Source of the DNA: a virus
DNA length: 34,546 nucleotides
Virus record (IMG/VR): IMGVR_UViG_3300029267_002091
Coordinates: 1-34,546 of that record
Direction: 5' to 3' (one strand)
Shown here: positions 29,973 through 34,546 of the stretch, piece by piece
Layout of the letters: the number at the start of each line of letters is the position of its first letter
Position numbering within the stretch: position 1 is the stretch's first letter
The notes under the pieces: model-generated
Database searches by the model: none
What the model was told of the DNA's origin: nothing
Seen by the model: only the letters and a program-made list of their open reading frames with translations
Made by a program: the position numbers and the translations under genes

Positions 29973-30176
29973 ATGCTTTGGTCGTGTATCATCAGAAAAA
30001 TAATAACCATTCCCGACAACAGGGCTATGCGCTCTTCGAGTAAGGTTGTTAATAGAAAGCTTGGTGTGGACATGTGGCGAACAGTGATGTTTGCGGTGCA
30101 TTGGCAAGGTAAGGTGTGTGCTGAACATCAGTTGGAAGACGATTTCTCTTTGCCGCTGGACGAAAAAAGTTGTTGA
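29973..30176 (+). CDS. Small protein, possible array-family relative
   Basis: 67 residues from the ATG at 29973 (AAGGAAA upstream). RKLGVDMWRTVMFAVHWQGK then AEHQLEDDFSLPLDEKSC resembles the W/V-rich segment plus QLxDD-[YF] motif that ends array members. No further small gene is coupled to it; a promoter -35 box overlaps its stop codon. Confidence 0.5.
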   Translation: MLWSCIIRKIITIPDNRAMRSSSKVVNRKLGVDMWRTVMFAVHWQGKVCAEHQLEDDFSLPLDEKSC

Positions 30177-30208
30177 CATGATCCTCTGGATGTGCGATAA
30201 AGGATCAT
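30173..30208 (+). promoter_or_regulatory. Promoter enclosed by an inverted repeat
   Basis: TTGACA (30173-30178), 17 nt, GATAAA (30196-30201). ATGATCCT (30178-30185) and AGGATCAT (30201-30208) form perfect 8-bp arms around the -10. The upstream A-tract AAAAAAGTTG is shared with the promoters at 23509 and 30976. Confidence 0.82.
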
Positions 30209-30245
30209 CAACGGCGCGACCCAAACCAGAAAAGTGAACCCGACG

Positions 30246-30476
30246 ATGACCACACGCAAGCCACGCATCAGCAATATCGGACACACCGAAGATAACTCGG
30301 TTGTTGTTGAGTACGCGGGCATGAGTCTCGCCGTTCTTGACACGGGCGGCGACTACCGCGTCACGAAGTGGTGCCCGCTACGATCCCAATGGGAAGGTGA
30401 TTGCTATGGCATATTTGCTGATCGTCAGCCAGCCATAGATCACGCATCTAGGCTGGTGCAAACGCTACCGCGCTAA
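30246..30476 (+). CDS. Small protein of unknown function
   Basis: 76 residues from the ATG at 30246 (an in-frame GTG at 30234 is an alternative; neither has a good ribosome-binding site). NSVVVEYAGMSLAVLDTGGD and YRVTKWCPLRSQWEGDCYG suggest a small beta-rich domain. The first gene after the palindromic promoter. Confidence 0.52.
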   Translation: MTTRKPRISNIGHTEDNSVVVEYAGMSLAVLDTGGDYRVTKWCPLRSQWEGDCYGIFADRQPAIDHASRLVQTLPR

Positions 30477-30498
30477 CTTTCCAAGGAGCCCACGAACA

Positions 30499-30594
30499 AT
30501 GCCTAGCGGAATTGTACCAGCAAACATCTCAACCGATGCTCTCAGACGCAAATATGGCGTCATCATTCCATCGCAACCAAAACCAGAAAAGTGA
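30499..30594 (+). CDS. 31-residue peptide
   Basis: Starts at the ATG at 30499, with CCAAGGAGCC upstream. The sequence (PSGIVPANISTDALRRKYGV then IIPSQPKPEK) is not recognised. It ends just before the DUF551-like gene, within the 20-nt direct repeat, and may be a leader peptide or simply a small gene. Confidence 0.42.
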   Translation: MPSGIVPANISTDALRRKYGVIIPSQPKPEK

Positions 30595-30601
30595 ACCCGT
30601 C

Positions 30602-30826
30602 ATGTGGCAACCGATAGAGACAGCGCCAACAGATGTCGAAATTCAGGTCTACACCGTGTGCGGCTGGGAACCGCGAGCGCGGTTGATCGAGAACCACAGC
30701 GGCGAGAAATTTTGGCAAGTCTGGGCGATGGATGATTTCGACGGAATGGATTGGATTAGGCTCGACGAGCGCGTTACTCACTGGATGCCAATTCCTCAAC
30801 CGCCGCCGTCCGAGACGGAAGAATAG
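30602..30826 (+). CDS. DUF551-like small protein
   Basis: 74 residues from the ATG at 30602. MWQPIETAPTDVEIQVYTV at the start and VTHWMPIPQPP at the end are the two hallmarks of DUF551-type phage proteins (WxPIETAPxDG...HWMPLPxPP). Function unknown; frequent in phage accessory regions. Confidence 0.75.
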   Translation: MWQPIETAPTDVEIQVYTVCGWEPRARLIENHSGEKFWQVWAMDDFDGMDWIRLDERVTHWMPIPQPPPSETEE

Positions 30827-30859
30827 ACCCGTATTTGAATAGGCTAGACGGTGCGAGCG

Positions 30860-30932
30860 GTAGGCGCGCACTGCTGCTACCGAGACAAGCCCCGCTTCGG
30901 CGGGGTGCCTACAACAAACTTGAAGGGCACCC
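30860..30932 (+). ncRNA. Structured intergenic region with alternative hairpins
   Basis: CCCCGC-TTCG-GCGGGG (30890-30905) is a very stable hairpin. Its right arm overlaps GGGGTGCC (30902-30909), which can instead pair with GGCACCCC (30925-30932). An upstream GGTAG/CTACC pair adds a further stem. No T-run follows. The 200-nt gap has no convincing gene, so an RNA element or attenuator is plausible. Confidence 0.4.
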
Positions 30933-30975
30933 CAACAATGTAAGAACGCCCCGGACAGATTGATGAAAAAAGTTG

Positions 30976-31011
30976 TTGACATGATCCTCTGAATGTGCGA
31001 TAAAGGATCAT
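30976..31011 (+). promoter_or_regulatory. Promoter enclosed by an inverted repeat
   Basis: TTGACA (30976-30981), 17 nt, GATAAA (30999-31004), with 8-bp arms ATGATCCT (30981-30988) and AGGATCAT (31004-31011). Nearly identical to the element at 30173 over about 45 nt. Confidence 0.82.
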
Positions 31012-31032
31012 CGAATGACGAAAGGGAACACA

Positions 31033-31413
31033 ATGAGCAAGACAATCGAACAACTCTTCGCCGAACTTCAGAACAGCAGCACCATTTTCTCTGTCACCGC
31101 ACGTCGCAAAAACGACAAGGTTGTTGACGGTACGGTGGTGGAGCCACGCGGTGCCATCTACACCAGCACCTATCGTTTCGGTGTGCCTGCCACCAAGAAG
31201 GCTGCTGCGCGACGACTCGCAGAAGGCGTTCGTGCCGAAAGCGATGCTGCAAACAATGTCATTACGGTATATGACATGCAGAAGAAAGATCGTGATGGCA
31301 ACAAAGGTGCGTTTCGTCGCATCAATCTGAACGGTGTGGAAAGCATCAAAGCCGGTGGCGTCGAATATGTCATCGAGTACGATGGCACCAATTGGATTGC
31401 TGTTGAAGCATAG
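31033..31413 (+). CDS. Small basic protein of unknown function
   Basis: 126 residues from the ATG at 31033 (AAGGGAACACA upstream; an in-frame ATG at 31015 is less well placed). A helical start (SKTIEQLFAELQNSSTIFSV), a basic middle (ATKKAAARRLAEGVRAES) and a beta-like end (GGVEYVIEYDGTNWIAVEA). Not recognised. Its strong palindromic promoter and regular codon use suggest high early expression. Confidence 0.62.
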   Translation: MSKTIEQLFAELQNSSTIFSVTARRKNDKVVDGTVVEPRGAIYTSTYRFGVPATKKAAARRLAEGVRAESDAANNVITVYDMQKKDRDGNKGAFRRINLNGVESIKAGGVEYVIEYDGTNWIAVEA

Positions 31414-31420
31414 GACAAAT

Positions 31421-31498
31421 CGGGGTATAGCTCAGTTTGCGTAGAGCACCTGCTTTGGGAGCAGGGGGTCCGGGGTTCAAATCCTCGTACCCCGACCA
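31421..31498 (+). tRNA. tRNA-Pro (anticodon TGG)
   Basis: Acceptor CGGGGTA/TACCCCG, D-stem GCTC/GAGC, anticodon stem CCTGC/GCAGG with loop TTTGGGA, T-loop TTCAAAT, encoded CCA at 31496-31498. Confidence 0.93.
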
Positions 31499-31506
31499 GA
31501 AAATTG

Positions 31507-31680
31507 CCCGGTATCTTTTCCGGGGCAGATAGTGTAATTTAAAGCACGCCGGGAAAGTGCATAAGCAAGCATGGTAACTGCTTATGTAACACCCGGAGGA
31601 AAGAGGTTCATTAGTACCAGCGGTAAAACCACCATGCTACTGCGAAGTACTGGACGGAACGTAAAAGTTATCTGCCTGCC
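31507..31680 (+). ncRNA. Probable structured RNA downstream of tRNA-Pro
   Basis: The gap between tRNA-Pro and the next gene has no good ORF but extensive pairing. A closing helix GGCAGATA (31524-31531) with TATCTGCC (31669-31676); a long hairpin 31549-31596 built from CCGG, GTG and CATAAGCA against TGCTTATG, CAC and CCGG; and a three-way junction in which CCAG/CTGG (31617-31620/31650-31653) encloses a GGT/ACC stem and TACT-GCGA-AGTA with a GNRA loop. No known RNA class is recognised. A hairpin CCCGG/CCGGG (31507-31524) precedes it. Confidence 0.5.
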
Positions 31681-31698
31681 CTGGAAAGGATATCGGTA

Positions 31699-31851
31699 AT
31701 GGATGCTGAGGTGACACAAGAAACGCTTAATGACTTAAAAGTCGCGTGGAAGTTCAAACGTGACTTTGAGCGGCGCAAACGATGGGTCGCCTGGAAAGTC
31801 TGGATGATGCGCCCATGGTGGCGCATCTTAGATTGGATAGAACCTAGATGA
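31699..31851 (+). CDS. Small tryptophan-rich basic protein
   Basis: 50 residues from the ATG at 31699 with GGAAAGGA upstream. KRDFERRKRWVAWKVWMMRP then WWRILDWIEPR is rich in W and R. The amphipathic basic character suggests nucleic-acid or membrane contact. A distant link to the W/V-rich array peptides is possible but weak. Confidence 0.5.
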   Translation: MDAEVTQETLNDLKVAWKFKRDFERRKRWVAWKVWMMRPWWRILDWIEPR

Positions 31852-31864
31852 TCAACACGGAAAG

Positions 31865-32041
31865 ATGACAACGAACATGAGAATGTTTAGAACGGCAGAC
31901 GAGGAAAACGCCTTTTGGGAAGGCTACTCTTGTTATCAGAACAACGGTTCTGTCGATGATTGTCCATATACCTCCGTCGAAGAGGAAAATCTTTGGGAAG
32001 CTTGGAAAGAAGGCTTTTACGCCGCAGCTTGGGATGATTGA
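31865..32041 (+). CDS. RMF-like small protein
   Basis: 58 residues (start 31865; the ATG at 31877 has better spacing to GGAAAG). NAFWEGYSCYQNNGSVDDCP then Y, and LWEAWKEGFYAAAWDD reproduce the ribosome modulation factor pattern: GY...G......CPY.......W..GW..A. RMF dimerises ribosomes during starvation. This copy is acidic rather than basic, so it may not bind rRNA in the same way. Similar RMF-domain proteins occur in phages of alphaproteobacteria, as I recall. Confidence 0.6.
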   Translation: MTTNMRMFRTADEENAFWEGYSCYQNNGSVDDCPYTSVEEENLWEAWKEGFYAAAWDD

Positions 32042-32042
32042 C

Positions 32043-32279
32043 ATGAAAGCGAAACCTGGAGAAATCAAAGCCGGTTGGCACAAAAAACACAACGACTGTG
32101 GCTGGGCTTGGGGTGAAGGGACGAGCAAAGCAGATGCCAATCTCATTGGATGGTTGTTGTTTTCTCGCGACTTGTCGCTGAAACCAACCAATGAACACGT
32201 TACTCTGATCTCGGAGTTGGAGAAGCGTGGTTATGATCCAAAAACGCTCAAGTTCTCAATACAGAAGAAAGTTCCGTGA
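32043..32279 (+). CDS. Small protein of unknown function
   Basis: 78 residues from the ATG at 32043, two bases after the RMF-like stop. EIKAGWHKKHNDCGWAWGEG then ADANLIGWLLFSRDLSLKPT and a basic end. Not recognised. A longer in-frame start at 31956 would run through the RMF-like gene and is rejected. Confidence 0.55.
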   Translation: MKAKPGEIKAGWHKKHNDCGWAWGEGTSKADANLIGWLLFSRDLSLKPTNEHVTLISELEKRGYDPKTLKFSIQKKVP

Positions 32280-32280
32280 T

Positions 32281-32490
32281 ATGAAACCCGATGATGTTTG
32301 TGGGCATCTGTTTAGAAGGTTTTTCATGGACATACACCAAGCATCATATGCCAAAATAGTTCCCTGGCGCGTTGTTGATGATTGTGTTTTGGATGTTGTT
32401 GAGAAGGATTCTGATCAATATCTTTTTTGGAGACAAGAAGAACAACTTGCTGACGATTTCACTGAAAAACCGCTTGACGTGATCGGCTGA
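32281..32490 (+). CDS. Small protein, possible array-family relative
   Basis: 69 residues from the ATG at 32281. DSDQYLFWRQEEQLADDFTE near the end resembles YWRQLVDDFDE of array B member 1. The rest (VCGHLFRRFFMDIHQASYAK) is unrelated. The promoter at 32474 lies inside its 3' end. Confidence 0.48.
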   Translation: MKPDDVCGHLFRRFFMDIHQASYAKIVPWRVVDDCVLDVVEKDSDQYLFWRQEEQLADDFTEKPLDVIG

Positions 32491-32509
32491 ATATGCGATA
32501 AAGGATCAT
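32474..32509 (+). promoter_or_regulatory. Promoter with a partial inverted repeat
   Basis: TTGACG (32474-32479), 17 nt, GATAAA (32497-32502), with TGATC (32480-32484) and GATCA (32504-32508) as short arms. It overlaps the 3' end of the preceding gene. Confidence 0.72.
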
Positions 32510-32535
32510 CAAACAACGCAGCAAGGAACGACACA

Positions 32536-32709
32536 ATGACCACGCAAGAGAAGCAAAATGCAGTCGCAACGGTTCTCTTCGAGACGCAAAAGCAAGGTGT
32601 CAAGTTATTCGCCAAGCAAGCAACCTTTGAAGAGGTTCTTGAATTTATCGTATCACAATGGCCGCAGATCGAGGATGCGGTTGATGAGGCTGACAAACTC
32701 AGAAATTAG
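32536..32709 (+). CDS. Small helical protein
   Basis: 57 residues from the ATG at 32536 (GCAAGGAACG upstream): QEKQNAVATVLFETQKQGVK then FEEVLEFIVSQWPQIEDAVD. Two or three helices are likely; not recognised. It is a single-gene unit between a promoter and a terminator. Confidence 0.58.
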   Translation: MTTQEKQNAVATVLFETQKQGVKLFAKQATFEEVLEFIVSQWPQIEDAVDEADKLRN

Positions 32710-32717
32710 TTCTCCCT

Positions 32718-32774
32718 CCACACGCGCATGAGCGCGTGTGGCAACTGAGGCTCCATCGGGAGCCTTTTTTTTTT
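32718..32774 (+). terminator. Double hairpin terminator
   Basis: CCACACGCGC/GCGCGTGTGG (32718-32741, loop ATGA) is followed by AGGCTCC/GGAGCCT (32748-32765, loop ATCG) and a run of ten T. The next -35 box begins at 32776. Confidence 0.9.
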
Positions 32775-32775
32775 A

Positions 32776-32809
32776 TTGACACGATCCTCTGAATATGCGA
32801 TAAAGGATC
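32776..32809 (+). promoter_or_regulatory. Promoter enclosed by an inverted repeat
   Basis: TTGACA (32776-32781), 17 nt, GATAAA (32799-32804), with arms GATCCT (32783-32788) and AGGATC (32804-32809). Confidence 0.8.
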
Positions 32810-32830
32810 ATCAACGCGGAGATAGAAGAC

Positions 32831-33196
32831 ATGATAGATCAATCCAAACATCTCAGGCTCGGTGATATCATCGATGCGTTGGAAGGGGCAAACGAAGGTC
32901 TTTCAGTTGAATTTGATTTCGGCGGTTTTGCACCGCAAGAAATCGACAGCTATCGGGGATATTATTCAGACCTCGCTCTATCATTTTCTGAGAAAGGCAC
33001 GAAAGTTGGTGATCTTCTGAGAGAATTGAGAGACGCGGATCGAGCGGTTTTCACGGGCTACAAGGGCGGCGAATATCGAATGGATCGCAGCACGCCAGTA
33101 TGGGTTGCAAACTATGGTAGATGCCATGGCGTTGCTGTGGTGGGTGTTGAAATTCTGCCGCATGTTGTAGTTCTTCACACCGCTAAGATTGAGTGA
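32831..33196 (+). CDS. Conserved phage/bacterial protein, unknown function
   Basis: 121 residues from the ATG at 32831. RLGDIIDALEGANEGLSVEF, SYRGYYSDLALSF, FTGYKGGEYRMDRSTPVWVA and a C-terminal GVEILPHVVVLHT match a family I recall in many phages and some bacteria, annotated only as hypothetical. A compact beta-rich protein is likely. The 150 nt downstream hold no convincing gene, only the next promoter. Confidence 0.72.
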   Translation: MIDQSKHLRLGDIIDALEGANEGLSVEFDFGGFAPQEIDSYRGYYSDLALSFSEKGTKVGDLLRELRDADRAVFTGYKGGEYRMDRSTPVWVANYGRCHGVAVVGVEILPHVVVLHTAKIE

Positions 33197-33288
33197 AAGA
33201 AAGTTGCTGGTGGTGAAGACTTACACAAAAAGAGTGGAATGGACAAGAAGCAGGCTGGAAAGGCAATGAAGACCATGTAAGAAAGTTC

Positions 33289-33334
33289 TTGACTTCATCC
33301 GATGGATCGACTATTGTCTTTCTATCGGATGAAG
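33289..33334 (+). promoter_or_regulatory. Promoter enclosed by an 11-bp inverted repeat
   Basis: TTGACT (33289-33294), 17 nt, TATTGT (33312-33317). CTTCATCCGAT (33293-33303) and ATCGGATGAAG (33324-33334) are perfect arms. The arm sequence differs from the GATCCT group. Confidence 0.78.
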
Positions 33335-33347
33335 AAAGGAACACGAC

Positions 33348-34124
33348 ATGACCAACCATCTTACCGACGCGGTTTACATCAGCACCGGAGACAACAACGG
33401 GTTTTACACCATCCGTGTCAAGAAATTCTTTCGTGTGCCAAACACCAACACATTCTTTTGGAGAGACAGGTTTCTCAAAAATTCATCGCGCACATGGAAA
33501 GCTGCGATGGCAGAAGCGCTGACAGTCGCCAAATCTCGCAATGGTCGTTTGTTGACTCGTGTCGAGGATAAGTGGGAGTTGAACGATTGGGGTTCTGGTA
33601 AGACGGCAACTCGTCGTATCTCTCACTACTACACTTGGATGTTGCTGCTCGAAGCTGGCGTGATGCCATTTGGAAAGCACAAGGACGAAAAGCTTTCTGA
33701 TCTGCCATGTGGATATCGCACGTGGCTTCGCACTCAGAATGACGGATCGGCAATGTGGAAACTGATGATCAACGCATTGGAGCCTTATGAAGCGGAAGAC
33801 AAGAAAGCGGCTGAGCGTGTAGCAGAAGAGCGAGCAATCAAGCAAGCCAAGATCGAAGAGATCAAGCGGCAGTCGCGCTGGATCGGTTATCCTGGCAAGC
33901 GCATCGCAACCAAAGTCACATGCGAGCATAAGCATCAATTCGAAAGCCGCTATGGTAGCGGTACGATTTCCACGCTTCGCGACGAAAATGGCAACTGCAT
34001 CAAGACGTTTGGTGTTTGTCGTCTGGCAGTCGGTGACACGGCAGATGTGGTATTCACCATCAAGGAACACAGCGAATGGCGGGATGAGAAGCAGACAATC
34101 GTGACGCGTGTACAGGTCAAGTAA
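33348..34124 (+). CDS. Protein with DUF3820-like motif
   Basis: 258 residues from the ATG at 33348 (AAAGGAACACGAC upstream). After an N-terminal region (FYTIRVKKFFRVPNTNTFFW) comes MPFGKHKDEKLSDLPCGYRT followed by WL, the short MxFGKxKGxxLxDLPxxYxxWL motif of DUF3820 and of some exonuclease C-termini. A long charged helix follows (KKAAERVAEERAIKQAKIEE), and the C-terminal domain ends VVFTIKEHSEWRDEKQTIVT before RVQVK. Function unknown; a nucleic-acid role is possible. Confidence 0.62.
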   Translation: MTNHLTDAVYISTGDNNGFYTIRVKKFFRVPNTNTFFWRDRFLKNSSRTWKAAMAEALTVAKSRNGRLLTRVEDKWELNDWGSGKTATRRISHYYTWMLLLEAGVMPFGKHKDEKLSDLPCGYRTWLRTQNDGSAMWKLMINALEPYEAEDKKAAERVAEERAIKQAKIEEIKRQSRWIGYPGKRIATKVTCEHKHQFESRYGSGTISTLRDENGNCIKTFGVCRLAVGDTADVVFTIKEHSEWRDEKQTIVTRVQVK

Positions 34125-34131
34125 AAACTGA

Positions 34132-34177
34132 TCGACTTCATCCGATGATTGGCGTATAGTCTAATCATCGGATGAAG
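34132..34177 (+). promoter_or_regulatory. Promoter within a perfect 15-bp palindrome
   Basis: TCGACT (34132-34137), 17 nt, TATAGT (34155-34160). CTTCATCCGATGATT (34136-34150) and AATCATCGGATGAAG (34163-34177) are perfect arms with the -10 in the 12-nt centre. A strong operator candidate. Confidence 0.8.
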
Positions 34178-34190
34178 AAAGGAACACGAC

Positions 34191-34546
34191 ATGATTGACA
34201 TGTATTCATACGTAGCGCTCCTGACGAGCGCATCGGCACTTGCTCTCAGTGCCGCCATGTGGCGCAAGAGCAGCAAGAAGAAGAACGAAACCGAAAGCCC
34301 CATCGAGGGTTATTATGATGCGGTAGATGCAAAACCATCCAACCGCAACGAACTGATCAGCAGAACGGCACCAACCGCATTCGAAGGCGAGCCGCGTCTG
34401 ACTGACGAAGAAGTCGATAAGAACATTCGCGAGAGTTTTGAAATTCTCTCGTATCTGATCGATGATGCACTCAAGGGTGGGCTTCGCAGCATGATCGTTG
34501 CTGGTCCTCCTGGTCTTGGAAAGTCGTTCAGCGTCGAAGAGGCGCT
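34191..34546 (+). CDS. AAA+ ATPase with N-terminal membrane anchor, 3'-truncated
   Basis: The frame from the ATG at 34191 is open to the window end (118 full codons). AAAGGAACACGAC is the ribosome-binding region, identical to that at 33348. An N-terminal hydrophobic segment (YVALLTSASALALSAAMW) is followed by a basic linker (RKSSKKKN), an acidic region and Walker A GPPGLGKS (105-112). The style is close to MoxR/CobS-type ATPases, so a second one beside the gene at 25763. The anchor would place it at the inner membrane. Confidence 0.7.
   Translation, partial: MIDMYSYVALLTSASALALSAAMWRKSSKKKNETESPIEGYYDAVDAKPSNRNELISRTAPTAFEGEPRLTDEEVDKNIRESFEILSYLIDDALKGGLRSMIVAGPPGLGKSFSVEEA

Larger units (their letters stand above)
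30223..30599 (+). repeat. 20-nt direct repeat
   Basis: The same 20 bases (AAACCAGAAAAGTGAACCCG) occur at 30223-30242, just before the gene at 30246, and at 30580-30599, just before the gene at 30602. It may be a shared leader left by duplication or gene insertion. Confidence 0.85.

Noticed and set aside
31520-31680. A further tRNA (a D-arm-like TAGTGTAATTTAAAGCAC is present)
   Set aside because: No 5-7-5 anticodon arm or matching T-arm follows; the region folds better as a larger different structure.
31507-31680. Cobalamin riboswitch, considered because of the B12-dependent RNR
   Set aside because: The conserved B12-box and core motifs are not visible, and the downstream gene is not related to cobalamin.
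31956-32042. Extended N-terminus for the gene at 32043
   Set aside because: The extension runs through the RMF-like gene in another frame and gives unlike composition.

Overview
The window is part of a large tailed-phage genome, most likely a T4-like myovirus. The signs are a T4 gp61-type primase, a T4 RNase H-type flap nuclease, PhoH, MazG, a PD-(D/E)XK nuclease, ThyX, a B12-dependent ribonucleotide reductase, a CobS/CobT-like pair, tRNA genes, and many small overlapping unknown genes that resemble, from memory, those of T4-like cyanophages and rhizobial phages. The host is probably an alphaproteobacterium. This rests mainly on a secreted HEWY...CC protein (27255-27587) of a type I recall from Rhizobiales, so it is an inference.

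Layout. 1-2041: end of a structural module, with a probable GIY-YIG homing endonuclease gene lying between virion genes. 2038-3050: small proteins, two of them membrane proteins, closed by a terminator. 3127-4515: primase and MazG. 4527-7747: a tandem array of 18 tiny, translationally coupled genes built on a four-residue (12-nt) xxQV repeat. 7896-9129: a promoter-to-terminator unit with a DUF6745-like protein and its small partner. 9212-10097: a second array of five tiny genes of the same family. 10328-13328: thyX and class II RNR. 13376-14543: a minus-strand island (zinc ribbon, FkbM methyltransferase, GIY-YIG protein). 14630-20612: P-loop kinase, membrane paralogue pair, glutaredoxin, glycosyltransferase, RNase H and conserved unknowns. 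20711-22979: PhoH, PD-(D/E)XK nuclease and metallopeptidase. 23563-26905: VWA/metallopeptidase (CobT-like) and AAA+ (CobS-like) pair, each with its own promoter. 26960-29943: small secreted and membrane proteins, SpeD, a leucine-dehydrogenase-like enzyme, tRNA-Thr and tRNA-Met. 29973-34546: small accessory genes behind a set of related promoters, several enclosed by inverted repeats, plus tRNA-Pro, a probable structured RNA, an RMF-like protein and the start of another AAA+ ATPase.

Working together: MazG, ThyX, class II RNR and glutaredoxin form a dNTP-supply set; primase, RNase H and the PD-(D/E)XK nuclease serve replication and recombination; SpeD and the amino-acid dehydrogenase look like auxiliary metabolic genes. 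Promoters share an A-rich GTTGTTGACA -35 region and a TGTGCGATAA -10 region with a 17-nt spacer.

The most unusual object is the pair of coupled tiny-gene arrays flanking the DUF6745-like unit. The conserved C-terminal motif of each product is encoded by the ribosome-binding site and start region of the next gene, and all 21 internal junctions have the same reading-frame phase.
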